Below, piece after piece: positions 56,466 through 64,000 of a stretch of 64,000 bases of DNA (its first letter is position 1; each line of letters starts with the position of its first letter). The position numbers and the translations under genes are program-made. Under the pieces are notes generated by a model. That model saw nothing but the letters and a program-made list of their open reading frames with translations, was not told the DNA's origin and did not search any database. The stretch is from NCBI GenBank assembly GCA_035399665.1, contig DAOPJM010000001.1, positions 1 through 64,000 on the forward strand, given 5' to 3'. Origin of the DNA: DAOPJM01 sp035399665 (lineage in GTDB: Bacteria; Bacillota; Clostridia; Christensenellales; CAG-138).

Positions 56466-58466
56466 ATGGAACAGAAGAAAAAGTTCTACATGACGACAGC
56501 CATAACCTACACCTCGAGCAAGCCTCATATAGGCAACACCTATGAGGCTGTATTGGCGGACAGCATCGCCCGCTTCAAACGCTTTGAGGGCTATGACGTA
56601 TACTTTCAGACCGGCACTGATGAGCATGGTCAGAAGATAGAGGAGAAAGCGGCCAAGGCCAACATGAGCCCGAAGGAGTATGTTGACGGTGTCGCGGCAG
56701 AGATACGCAGAATATGGGACTTGATGGGTACGTCCTATGACAACTTCATCCGCACGACGGACGAGGTTCATGTACATGAGGTTCAGAAGATGTTCAAGCG
56801 CTTCTATGAGCAGGGCGACATCTATAAGGGCAGCTATGAGGGCAAGTATTGCGTTCCCTGCGAGTCATTTTTCACGGCATCGCAGCTTGTGGACGGCAAA
56901 TGCCCCGACTGTGGAAGTCCGGTTGTGCCGGCTTGCGAGGAGGCTTACTTCTTCCGCATGAGCAAGTACGCGCCAAGGCTTATTGAGTACATCAACACTC
57001 ATCCAGATTTTATTCGCCCCGAGTCGCGCAAGAATGAGATGCTCAACAACTTCCTCATTCCCGGCTTGCAGGACCTTTGCGTGTCCCGCAGCAGCTTCAA
57101 GTGGGGTATACCCGTGGACTTCGATGACAGGCATGTGGTCTATGTTTGGCTTGACGCCCTTTCAAACTACATAACCGAGATAGGCTACAACTGCGAGGGC
57201 GAAAGCTCGGAGCAGTTCAAGAAGCTCTGGCCCGCCGACCTGCACCTAATCGGCAAGGACATAATCCGCTTCCATACCCTGTATTGGCCTATCTTCCTGA
57301 TGGCGTTGGAGCTTCCGCTCCCTAAGCAGGTGTTCGGACACCCGTGGCTGCTTCAAGGCGAGGACAAGATGTCCAAGTCCAAGGGCAACGTGCTGTACGC
57401 CGATGATTTGGTCGAGCTTTTCGGAGTGGACGCGGTGCGCTTCTTCGTACTGCATGAGATGCCCTTCGACAACGACGGACAGATAAGCTTAAAGCTGATA
57501 ACCGAGCGCGTCAATACCGAGCTTGCGAATGTTCTGGGGAACTTGGTAAATCGTACCATTGCCATGAGCCGCAAGTACTTTGACGGCATGGTCGAGCCGA
57601 GCGGCGTTACGGCGAGCGTAGACGAGGATTTGAAGTCGGTTGTGACTTCGACCGCAAAGCAGGTTCAGGCGAATATGGATGAGCTTCGCGTAGCCGACGC
57701 CATAAGCTGCGTGTTCGCCCTGTTCCGCAGATGCAACAAATACATCGATGAGACGACACCGTGGCTGCTTGCCAAAACCGAGGAGGGCAAGGAAAGGCTG
57801 CACGAGGTTCTGTACAACCTTATCGAGAGCATAGCGATAGGCGCGAACCTCCTTTTGCCCTTCCTCCCCGAAACCGGCAAGCGAATACTTGAGGAGATCA
57901 ACGACAAGCCCCGCGACTTTGACAGCTTGGGCGTATTCGGTCTGTATAAGGGCGGCACGAAGGTCACGGACAGCCCGACGATACTGTTCGCAAGGCTGGA
58001 CTATGCACAAATTGAGGAGAAAGCGTTGGAAAAGGGTATGATCACCATTGAAACAGAGGCAAGGGCAGAGGAGACGCAAGCCTCAAAGCCCGAGACGGAG
58101 CCGACTGCAAAAGCACCCGCCTATCCGGAGATTAAGCCTGAGATCAGTTATGACGAGTTTGCCAAGATGGACTTTAGGCTTGCAAAGGTTTTGGACTGCG
58201 AGGAGATCAAGAAGTCCAAAAAGCTCTTGAAGCTCACGGTATCCATAGGCTCAGAGACGCGCACAGTGGTTTCGGGCATAAAGAAATGGTACAAGCCCGA
58301 GGACTTGATAGGCAAGACTGTCGTTATGGTAGTCAACCTCAAGCCCGTCAAGCTTGCGGGCGTTGAGAGCTGCGGTATGATACTCTGCGCTTCGGACGCG
58401 GACGATGAGAATCTTGCTTTCATAACCCCAGCACAGGACATGGAGGAGGGACTTACAGTTCGCTGA
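56466..58466 (+). CDS. metG: Methionyl-tRNA synthetase with C-terminal tRNA-binding domain
   Basis: Charges tRNA-Met. 666 residues: class I site with PHIGNTYEAVLADSIARF (HIGN near 21), one zinc knuckle CVPC...CPDC (CVPCESFFTASQLVDGKCPDC spans about 134-154), the KMSKSKGN loop near 300, an anticodon-binding helical domain, an acidic/P-rich linker and an EMAPII-like tRNA-binding domain (about 560-666: MDFRLAKVLDCEEIKKSKKLLKL, VVSGIKKWYKPEDLIGK). ATG 56466 with CGGAGGACAGC. The type with one knuckle and fused C-terminal domain is common in Firmicutes. No T-box leader was seen upstream. Confidence 0.97.
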   Translation: MEQKKKFYMTTAITYTSSKPHIGNTYEAVLADSIARFKRFEGYDVYFQTGTDEHGQKIEEKAAKANMSPKEYVDGVAAEIRRIWDLMGTSYDNFIRTTDEVHVHEVQKMFKRFYEQGDIYKGSYEGKYCVPCESFFTASQLVDGKCPDCGSPVVPACEEAYFFRMSKYAPRLIEYINTHPDFIRPESRKNEMLNNFLIPGLQDLCVSRSSFKWGIPVDFDDRHVVYVWLDALSNYITEIGYNCEGESSEQFKKLWPADLHLIGKDIIRFHTLYWPIFLMALELPLPKQVFGHPWLLQGEDKMSKSKGNVLYADDLVELFGVDAVRFFVLHEMPFDNDGQISLKLITERVNTELANVLGNLVNRTIAMSRKYFDGMVEPSGVTASVDEDLKSVVTSTAKQVQANMDELRVADAISCVFALFRRCNKYIDETTPWLLAKTEEGKERLHEVLYNLIESIAIGANLLLPFLPETGKRILEEINDKPRDFDSLGVFGLYKGGTKVTDSPTILFARLDYAQIEEKALEKGMITIETEARAEETQASKPETEPTAKAPAYPEIKPEISYDEFAKMDFRLAKVLDCEEIKKSKKLLKLTVSIGSETRTVVSGIKKWYKPEDLIGKTVVMVVNLKPVKLAGVESCGMILCASDADDENLAFITPAQDMEEGLTVR

Positions 58467-58467
58467 T

Positions 58468-59886
58468 ATGGAGATACGAGAGGAACAAGGGCGCGATAAG
58501 ACCAAAGGAATAAAGGCATTTCTTGCCGATCCCGATATTTTGGGTGGTCTGATTTCTGCTGTCTGCGCACTCATTCTTATAGTGATGTGTGTGCTGCTGA
58601 TACTCAACGACCCGATAGAGAACCCGATAAGCTTCAGCGCGGCGGCTTTGGAGCTGCTGCTGTTTATCACGCTGGGCGCAAGGTTCATGCCCTGTTGGAT
58701 AAGGGCGTGGAGCGGAAAAGCCGTAAAGCGTGATTACGCCGATCAGCGCGGCTGGAAGGTGTTCGCCATAATCTTCGTCATCGCCTTGGCTTCAAGGCTG
58801 CTTGTGTACATGGCGGCGTGGGGCATACAGATAGTCCAAAGCGAAAGCCTAAAGAGCCTGCCCGATGCGATTCAGTACTGGAGGCACGGCGACGCCTCGC
58901 ATTACCTGTACCTGGCGGAGAACTGGTATTCCACCGACATGGCAAGCTCGGACGCCTTGAGATTGGTGTTCTTCCCGCTGTACCCTCTGCTCGTTCGCGG
59001 GCTTGGGTTCATAATCGGGGATTACTTCGTGTCGGGGCTTGTCATCTCTGTGCTGTCGTTCTCGTTAGCGGCATACCTGCTGTTCCGCTTGGCTTCGCTC
59101 GATATGTCGGCGGGCGGCGCGTTCAGGGTGCTGAAGTATTTATGTATACTGCCTGCCGCTATTTGGTTCAACTCACCCATGACCGAGAGCCTGTTCCTGC
59201 TTTTGAGCGTGGGATGCTTCTATGCGATGCGCAAAAAGCGTTATCTAATAGCGTGCTTAATAGCGATGCTGGCCTCCGCTTCGCGAGTGGTGGGCGTGGT
59301 GCTGATGGTTCCGCTGATATTTGAGATGGTAATCGATCTTGTCACCGCCAAAAAGAGCGGCGAAAGGATTGCACTCAAGACCCTTGAGTTTGTGGGCGAG
59401 CTTCTGATAGTACCGCTGGGCTTCGTTTCATATCTTGTGCTTAATCAGGTCATAAGCGGAAGTCCTCTCACATTCCTGACCATACAGTCCGAGCATTGGG
59501 GTCAGCATATATCGTTCTTCATCAATACCGTAAGGTACCAATGCGATTACCTCCTGAGGTATCTTGCCGACAACGATATAGAACACGCTGTGGGACTGTG
59601 GATTCCCAACATCATCGCCATCTTTGGCTCTCTGGGCATAATGGCGATTTCCGCAAAGCGCCTGCGCCCGTCGTATGTCGCATACTTTATCGCATACTTC
59701 ATACTGTCAACCGGCACAAGCTGGCTGCTGTCGGCGCCAAGGTACCTCGTTGTGTGCTTTCCCATAGCGTTGGCGTTGGCCGACCAAAGCAGGAAAAAAG
59801 CCGTGGACGTTATTTGGACAATTGTGTGCGCGGCGGGGCTTATCGTTTACCTAATCGCCTTCCTTTCGGATTGGCAGGTGTTTTAG
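58468..59886 (+). CDS. Polytopic membrane glycosyltransferase, PIG-V/mannosyltransferase-like
   Basis: 472 residues with about ten or more hydrophobic helices. After two N-terminal helices comes WRHGDASHYLYLAENWY (about 130-150), a GT-C type loop with an acidic residue, then LRLVFFPLYPLLVRGLGFIIGDYFVSG and LPAAIWFNSPMTESLFLLLSVGCFYAMRKKRYLIA. These match the PIG-V-like family of polyprenol-dependent mannosyltransferases found in bacteria as integral membrane proteins. The likely job is sugar transfer to an extracytoplasmic acceptor; donor and acceptor are unknown. It follows metG by 1 bp with no clear ribosome-binding site and is the last gene before a terminator. Confidence 0.78.
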   Translation: MEIREEQGRDKTKGIKAFLADPDILGGLISAVCALILIVMCVLLILNDPIENPISFSAAALELLLFITLGARFMPCWIRAWSGKAVKRDYADQRGWKVFAIIFVIALASRLLVYMAAWGIQIVQSESLKSLPDAIQYWRHGDASHYLYLAENWYSTDMASSDALRLVFFPLYPLLVRGLGFIIGDYFVSGLVISVLSFSLAAYLLFRLASLDMSAGGAFRVLKYLCILPAAIWFNSPMTESLFLLLSVGCFYAMRKKRYLIACLIAMLASASRVVGVVLMVPLIFEMVIDLVTAKKSGERIALKTLEFVGELLIVPLGFVSYLVLNQVISGSPLTFLTIQSEHWGQHISFFINTVRYQCDYLLRYLADNDIEHAVGLWIPNIIAIFGSLGIMAISAKRLRPSYVAYFIAYFILSTGTSWLLSAPRYLVVCFPIALALADQSRKKAVDVIWTIVCAAGLIVYLIAFLSDWQVF

Positions 59887-59918
59887 CGATATTGTCGGCG
59901 TAATATAGGACTATACCA

Positions 59919-59953
59919 AAAGCCGCTGCAAGACGAACTTGCGGCGGCTCTTT
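59919..59953 (+). terminator. Terminator after the membrane glycosyltransferase gene
   Basis: AGCCGCTGCAAG (59921-59932) pairs with CTTGCGGCGGCT (59938-59949) with one mismatch, then CTTTG; A-rich side also suits the reverse direction. Confidence 0.8.
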
Positions 59954-59993
59954 GTATGCTTTTTCGGCAGACCTCGCGCTTTGCGCTTCGTTG

Positions 59994-60022
59994 TCATTTT
60001 ATGTTTGCGCTCAACGTAGAAT
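59994..60022 (+). promoter_or_regulatory. Candidate SigE-type promoter of spoIVFA-spoIVFB
   Basis: TCATTTT (59994-60000), 14-bp spacer, CGTAGAAT (60015-60022), compared with the Bacillus SigE consensus KMATATW-N14-CATACAMT: 6 of 7 and 6 of 8 positions fit. The spoIVF operon is SigE-dependent in B. subtilis. Matched by eye only. Confidence 0.4.
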
Positions 60023-60048
60023 ACGACAAAACGGATTGGAGGTCGGAT

Positions 60049-60693
60049 ATGGATATAGAGAACATGAAGGTCAAGGAGCGCAGGGAAGCGGGCTCTACGG
60101 TGTCGAAGGTGCAGTTCAAGCTGAAAGACGATGAACCAAAGCCCAAGAACGGAAGGCACGAGGCCGGGTTTTGGAGCATGACGGTAAAGATAGGGCTGTG
60201 CGTCGCTGCGCTCGCGCTTGCATTAATACTTCGCTTGACGGGCGTGGGCAAGACGGCCAAAACTATGACACAGACCGCGCCCACAGCCGACACAATGGGG
60301 GATTTGACCTTTGTAGAGGCGTCGAATGACACGCTGCTGCTGCAAACGGGCAAGTGGGGAACTCCCGTGGCGGCGTCGGGCGTGAGCCTGAGGAACGACG
60401 GGAAGCTGCTGTGCTTCACGGCGGCGGGGAACGCGGTCTACTGCTGCTTCGATGGGGTGGTACTGTCCGTCGGTACGGATGAGACGCTCGGCGACTATAT
60501 ACGAATAGGTCATTCGGGCGGAATAGAGAGCGTATGCTACGGCTTTGACGCGGTGTTTGTGGCGGCAAAGGAGGAGGTTCCCGCGGGCGCGGTCTTAGGG
60601 TCGGTGGAGTACGGCAACGAACTGTATATGGCCATATATCGAGACGGGGAAGCGTTGAACGCGGTGGACTTTATCGACGTCAGTATAGGCTGA
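60049..60693 (+). CDS. spoIVFA: SpoIVFA-like protein with degenerate M23/LytM domain
   Basis: 214 residues: a cytosolic basic/acidic N-terminus (about 1-45), one membrane helix (about 46-65) and a LytM-like fold (about 98-210: GTPVAASGVSLRNDGKLLCFTAAGNAVYCCFDGVVLSVG, GDYIRIGHSGGIESVCYGF). The M23 metal ligands are missing: no HxxGxD, and the HxH strand reads YMAIY, so it is inactive, as in SpoIVFA. SpoIVFA of Bacillus anchors and inhibits the SpoIVFB protease until a forespore signal arrives. Identity rests on this fold plus its position 2 bp before a SpoIVFB-type protease. ATG 60049 with GGAGGTCGGAT. Confidence 0.8.
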   Translation: MDIENMKVKERREAGSTVSKVQFKLKDDEPKPKNGRHEAGFWSMTVKIGLCVAALALALILRLTGVGKTAKTMTQTAPTADTMGDLTFVEASNDTLLLQTGKWGTPVAASGVSLRNDGKLLCFTAAGNAVYCCFDGVVLSVGTDETLGDYIRIGHSGGIESVCYGFDAVFVAAKEEVPAGAVLGSVEYGNELYMAIYRDGEALNAVDFIDVSIG

Positions 60694-60695
60694 CA

Positions 60696-61579
60696 ATGCG
60701 CGTTTGCACTCTGCGCGAAACGGAGCTTAGGGTCAATCCCACCGTAATTATCGTCCCGCTGTGGGCTTTGATTGCGGGAGAGGCTTGGACGCTCGTCTGC
60801 TCCGTCATCGCGCTCACTTTGCACGAATGCGCCCATGCCTTGACCGCAAGACAGCAGGGGATAAGGATTTCAGTTCTTACGATATATCCAATGGGCGCGG
60901 TGATGGACATGGACGGACGTGATATAACTCCGTCCATGGAGTGCAGGACGGCGGCGGCGGGGCCTATCGTGAGCGTCACGGCTTGCGCCTTAAGCTTCGC
61001 CTTCGGCTGTCTTGTACTGCGCTGCCTTGAGCTTCTAAAGCCCTTCATCTACGCTAACGCGATAATCGCCGCTGTCAACCTTTTGCCCTGCTTTCCCTTG
61101 GATGGAGGGAGGATGTGCGAATGCCTGCTCCTGCGCTTTCTGCCGCCCAAGACGGCGGCAAAGATATGCATATATATGGGTTTAGCCTTGGGAGCGATAT
61201 TGGCGGCTGTCGGGGTGTTCTTCACGGTATACGGGCTGTTCATGCCTGTGCTTTATATGCTTGCGGGGTTCATATTGACGGCGGCGATAAAGGAAATAAT
61301 ACATTTGCCGGAGAAACAGGTTTCCGCCCTGCTCACAAGGAGGAGCGCGGTAAAGCATGGCAAAAGTGTTGCGATGAAGCTGAGCATAGCGCACGGCGCG
61401 ATGCGCTGCGACGAGGCGCTTCGCTGCTTATGCGGCTCGGATTACCATATACTGCGAGTGGTGGACGACAGGATGCAAAGGCTTGGGAGTTGGACGAGAA
61501 CGCTGTCTTGGACGGCATAGCAAGGTATGGGTCGAACCTGTCCCTTGGAGAGCTGCTTGACAAAGGAAGTAAAAGCTGA
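60696..61579 (+). CDS. spoIVFB: SpoIVFB-type intramembrane site-2 protease (M50), frameshifted near the C-terminus
   Basis: Cleaves a membrane-bound pro-protein, classically pro-SigK in the mother cell. The zinc motif is H43-E-C-A-H47, the third ligand is D136 in NLLPCFPLDGGR, and several hydrophobic helices surround them (about 15-45, 90-110, 118-130, 150-185). The C-terminal part resembles half of a CBS pair (about 225-290). As written the frame ends at TAG 61518-61520 after a foreign LGSWTRTLSWTA. One extra G in the run at 61485-61487 would continue into ELDENAVLDGIARYG and LSLGELLD, a normal CBS ending at TGA 61577-61579. Protease core unaffected. Follows spoIVFA by 2 bp. Confidence 0.85.
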
Positions 61580-61597
61580 ATGTCGTGCAGCGGCGTG

Positions 61598-61626
61598 TCA
61601 TGAGCCACGGGAGCGGCGCATAACAT
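61598..61626 (+). promoter_or_regulatory. Candidate SigE-type promoter of the spoIIIA operon
   Basis: TCATGAG (61598-61604), 14-bp spacer, CATAACAT (61619-61626), near the SigE consensus. The spoIIIA operon is SigE-dependent in B. subtilis. About 35 nt before ATG 61662. Confidence 0.4.
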
Positions 61627-61661
61627 TAACTGCGGACAAGTATTGATCGGAGGATGGTTTG

Positions 61662-62582
61662 ATGCACTGGAAGGAAGTAATACTGCCCCTGCTCCCCAAG
61701 AGGGCCGCGGACACATTGAGACTGCTGAACGATGACGTCAACCTCACTGAGATAAGGCTTAGGGCGGGCATGCCTATGCAGCTATTAATCAGCGGCGAAT
61801 CACGGCTCATATACGACCTGCACGGCAAACCCATGCTCGGCTACAACGAGTGCGAAGGGCTGCTGTCCGCTATATGCGGCCGCTCCGTATACGCTTGGGA
61901 GGAGGAGCTGAGGCAGGGCTTCATAACGCTCGAGGGCGGCTATCGTGTTGGCGTGGCGGGGCGGGTCATTCGGGACAGGGACGAGATTGAACGCATATGC
62001 AAGATAACCTCCTTTTGCTTTCGCATAGTGCGGGAGCACAGAGATGTTTGCGTGCCGCTCCTGCCAATGATAAGCGAGGACGGGAGGCTGCTCTCTACGC
62101 TCATCGCTTCGCCTCCGGGCTGCGGAAAGACCACAATGCTGAGGGATCTCATTCGAAAGGCATCAAACGGCGAGGACGGGCTGAACCCCGTGAAGGTTGC
62201 GGTGGCGGATGAACGCTTCGAGCTGTCGGGCAGCTCACAGGGCAGGGAGGGATTTGATCTCGGGGTGCGAACGGATGTGATGAGCGGTATTTTGAAGAGC
62301 AGCGGAATGACGCGGCTCGTGTGTACCATGTCGCCCGAGGTGATAGCGGTGGACGAACTTAGCCGCGACGAGGACGCGGAAGCGGTGCTGGACGCGTTCA
62401 GCTGTGGCGTGATCGTGCTTGCGACGGCTCACGCGAAGGGCTTGAAGGAGCTGCTTTTGCGCCCCGCCATGCGCAGACTTTATGAAGCCGCCGTGTTCAA
62501 AAGGTATGTTCTGCTCTGCGGGATTGGGCAGATAGCCGAGGTCAGAGACGAGGGCATGAGCGCCTTGGGGCAAGCGCAGTGA
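61662..62582 (+). CDS. spoIIIAA: Stage III sporulation protein AA (secretion ATPase-like)
   Basis: ATPase of the mother cell-forespore channel complex. 306 residues: an N-terminal helical domain (EIRLRAGMPMQLL), GGYRVGVAGRVI, then an AAA/RecA-like core with Walker A SPPGCGKTTMLRDLIRK near 149, VADERFELSG, and the sensor region VIAVDELSRDEDAEAVLDAFSCGVIVLATAHA. This resembles type II/IV secretion ATPases. ATG 61662 has CGGAGG eight bases upstream; the TTG codon just before it is less likely. First gene of the eight-gene operon needed for SigG activity after engulfment. GTG of spoIIIAB overlaps its stop. Confidence 0.95.
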   Translation: MHWKEVILPLLPKRAADTLRLLNDDVNLTEIRLRAGMPMQLLISGESRLIYDLHGKPMLGYNECEGLLSAICGRSVYAWEEELRQGFITLEGGYRVGVAGRVIRDRDEIERICKITSFCFRIVREHRDVCVPLLPMISEDGRLLSTLIASPPGCGKTTMLRDLIRKASNGEDGLNPVKVAVADERFELSGSSQGREGFDLGVRTDVMSGILKSSGMTRLVCTMSPEVIAVDELSRDEDAEAVLDAFSCGVIVLATAHAKGLKELLLRPAMRRLYEAAVFKRYVLLCGIGQIAEVRDEGMSALGQAQ

Positions 62583-63043
62583 AGACTGTGGCGATACTGT
62601 TGACCTTCATCTCCTGTTGGGGGATGGGGCTTGCGTACTCGGCCCAAAAGCGCGCACGCTGCGGAAAGCTGCGAAGCCTGATAAGCGGGGTAAGGGATTT
62701 CGTACAAAGGCTGAGCTATTCAAGAACGCCTTTATGCGATCTGATTGACGACATGGAGCGGGACGAAACGAGGGAGCTATTGGAAGTATATCTAAAGAGC
62801 GGAGCAAAAGCGGCGGCGGATTGCATGGACTGCTTACAGCAAAGGGAAAAGGACGCATTGAAGGAGTTCTTAAGCGGACTTGACGCCATGGGTGCGGAGC
62901 AGCTGAAGGAGAAGGCGCAATGGCTGCAAGCCACGTTAACGGACTGCCTTGCCGAAGCGGAAAGCGAGGCCAAGGGTAAAGGCAGGGCCGCAAGCGCGAT
63001 AGGGCTAATAGGCGGCGCGGCGCTTGCCGTGCTGATGCTCTGA
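62579..63043 (+). CDS. spoIIIAB: Stage III sporulation protein AB
   Basis: 154 residues: an N-terminal membrane helix (AILLTFISCWGMGLAYS), a cytosolic or inter-membrane helical region with ELLEVYLKSG and a final hydrophobic helix (AIGLIGGAALAVLML). This resembles the GspF-like fold of type II secretion. GTG start at 62579 overlapping spoIIIAA by 4 bp. The match to SpoIIIAB is by order and by the AQKRARCGKLRSLISGVRDF block. Confidence 0.92.
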   Translation: MKTVAILLTFISCWGMGLAYSAQKRARCGKLRSLISGVRDFVQRLSYSRTPLCDLIDDMERDETRELLEVYLKSGAKAAADCMDCLQQREKDALKEFLSGLDAMGAEQLKEKAQWLQATLTDCLAEAESEAKGKGRAASAIGLIGGAALAVLML

Positions 63044-63059
63044 CGCTTGGAGGGCCGAT

Positions 63060-63257
63060 ATGGAAATTACCGCGTTGTTCAAGATTGCGGGCATAGGCCT
63101 GCTTACCGCCATAGTGGTTCAGGTGCTGAAGCAAAACGGCAGGGACGAGCTGGCGACTGTCGCGGCCGTGGCGGGGCTTATAGTCGGCATGGTGATGATA
63201 CTCAATATGCTGTCGCAGCTCATGGACAGCGTAAGGCAGATTTTCCAGCTGTATTAG
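63060..63257 (+). CDS. spoIIIAC: Stage III sporulation protein AC
   Basis: 65 residues, two membrane helices (about 5-24 and 33-52): EITALFKIAGIGLLTAIVVQVLKQNGRDELATVAAVAGLIVGMVMIL is diagnostic of SpoIIIAC. Small membrane component of the channel complex. GGAGG precedes ATG 63060. Confidence 0.94.
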   Translation: MEITALFKIAGIGLLTAIVVQVLKQNGRDELATVAAVAGLIVGMVMILNMLSQLMDSVRQIFQLY

Positions 63258-63267
63258 GGAGGGACGA

Positions 63268-63663
63268 ATGAGGATAGCGGCGATGCTTATCACGGCCATA
63301 ACGGGAACAATTATGGCTTTGATTCTGAAGAACATACGCCCCGAGGCGGCGTTTGCCTGCGGGATAGTTACCGCCGTGATACTCATGACCGAGGCGCTGA
63401 GCTACATTACGGGGATAGCCGACGCCGTTTTTGAGTTCGCCGCACGTTACGGCGTGAATTCAGAGTACATCGCCTCTCTTGCAAGAATAGTCGGCATAAC
63501 CTGTCTTGCTCAGTTCGGGGTGGATACCTGCAAGGACGCGGGGCAGACGGCGATAGCCTCCCAGTTAGAGCTTTGCGGGAGGGTACTGATAATCGCATTG
63601 GCGTTGCCCGCCGTGGTGACGTTGATGGAGCTTGGGGCTTCGCTTCTCGGAGGTCTGCAATGA
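63268..63663 (+). CDS. spoIIIAD: Stage III sporulation protein AD
   Basis: 131 residues with about four membrane helices; contains NIRPEAAFACGIVTAVILM and YIASLARIVGITCLAQFGVDTCKDAGQTAIASQLELCGRVLIIALALPAV, typical of SpoIIIAD. Follows spoIIIAC by 10 bp and overlaps spoIIIAE by 4 bp (CAATGA). Confidence 0.95.
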   Translation: MRIAAMLITAITGTIMALILKNIRPEAAFACGIVTAVILMTEALSYITGIADAVFEFAARYGVNSEYIASLARIVGITCLAQFGVDTCKDAGQTAIASQLELCGRVLIIALALPAVVTLMELGASLLGGLQ

Positions 63664-64000
63664 TTGCTTTGCCGTCAGCAGTATGGTGGGGCAACGATAC
63701 GCCAACGCCTGTGCCGACGCCGGACATAGGAGGAGAGGCGGGAGATTTTGTTGAGTACATCATGGAGAACACCGACCTTAAGGCTTGGGACGTCTGGTTC
63801 TTCGGCAATTCTGACAGCTTTGGCGGGACTTGGGGCGTAAAGCCCTCAGACCTCTTGCCGCAGCTCATGGGCGGGCAGGGTTCTTCCAATGACGCTGTGA
63901 GCCTTGTTTGGGGTCTGATAACGGGGATGCTTTCCGGGGTTGTTGGGGTCTTTCTGATGTACATAGGCCTTGCCGTGATAAAGAGCCTGATAAACGGAAT
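63660..64000 (+). CDS. spoIIIAE: Stage III sporulation protein AE (3' partial)
   Basis: The first about 113 residues are visible: a short hydrophobic start, a P/T-rich stretch (NDTPTPVPTPD), an extracytoplasmic region and a membrane helix (SLVWGLITGMLSGVVGVFLMYIG). Assigned mainly from its place after spoIIIAD and from the hydrophobic pattern. ATG 63660 overlaps the spoIIIAD stop. The rest, and spoIIIAF-AH, lie beyond the window. Confidence 0.8.
   Translation, partial: MIALPSAVWWGNDTPTPVPTPDIGGEAGDFVEYIMENTDLKAWDVWFFGNSDSFGGTWGVKPSDLLPQLMGGQGSSNDAVSLVWGLITGMLSGVVGVFLMYIGLAVIKSLING

Overview
This window is a chromosomal stretch from an uncultured, endospore-forming member of the Clostridia, probably a gut or fermenter lineage. 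The evidence is sporulation genes (a Spo0A-type regulator, sigG, a SipL-like protein, spoIVFA/spoIVFB and the start of the spoIIIA operon), single-membrane lipoproteins, vegetative-type promoters, clostridial NADP-type gdhA and sdaAB/sdaAA, and a C-terminal dockerin at the left edge. Order or family cannot be fixed from sequence alone. It looks like a draft or metagenome-assembled scaffold: three runs of exactly 100 N lie in or beside dispersed repeats, and two of them have the same short sequence on both sides. I saw no tRNA, rRNA, CRISPR array, prophage or insertion sequence.

Layout. 0-5.6 kb: the tail of a dockerin protein, a 39-bp tandem repeat, then dgt-dnaG-rpoD-(2-hydroxyacid dehydrogenase). 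5.6-6.4 kb: dispersed palindromic repeats and a gap. 6.4-11.1 kb: large-type SRP RNA with its own promoter and terminator, sdaAB-sdaAA, a DUF4349 lipoprotein, rpsF-ssb-rpsR and a small TIGR04076 protein. 11.2-21.2 kb: a damaged KdpDE-like two-component pair facing a first oligopeptide ABC operon (binding protein split by an in-frame stop, OppB, OppC, fused OppD-OppF, small membrane protein, amidohydrolase). 21.4-38 kb: a degenerate Spo0A paralogue, then mostly minus-strand genes: ftsH, a MATE exporter, and a second peptide ABC operon ending in an M20 peptidase. These are followed by an S66 peptidase, repeats with a gap, a ROK kinase/TSCPD/acyltransferase cluster and a phosphopantetheinyl transferase. 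38-41.5 kb: sigG facing an apparently inactive amidase-fold protein and a SipL-like protein. 41.6-48.5 kb: gdhA, mreC-mreD-PBP2 and an NlpC/P60 hydrolase. 49-60 kb: glgP, then a lipoprotein PBP, murG, a HEAT-THUMP-type methyltransferase, metG and a PIG-V-like membrane glycosyltransferase. 60-64 kb: spoIVFA-spoIVFB and spoIIIAA-AE (AE cut by the window end).

How the genes fit together. Three themes recur: replication/translation housekeeping, cell-wall synthesis and remodelling (MreCD, two class B PBPs, MurG, NlpC/P60, S66 peptidase, O-acyltransferase), and sporulation with forespore-mother cell signalling (SigG, SpoIIIA channel, SpoIVFA/B protease, SipL-like coat/cortex factor). Two separate peptide importers with downstream hydrolases point to peptide and amino-acid fermentation, in line with serine dehydratase and glutamate dehydrogenase.

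The most unusual signals are: a Spo0A-like protein that keeps the phospho-acceptor Asp but lacks the acidic pair and the Lys; a pseudo-amidase beside sigG; four coding lesions (frameshifts in kdpE and spoIVFB, in-frame TAA in kdpD and oppA), three of them within about 3.1 kb; and several genes whose -10 element lies only 6-9 nt before the ATG, suggesting leaderless mRNAs.
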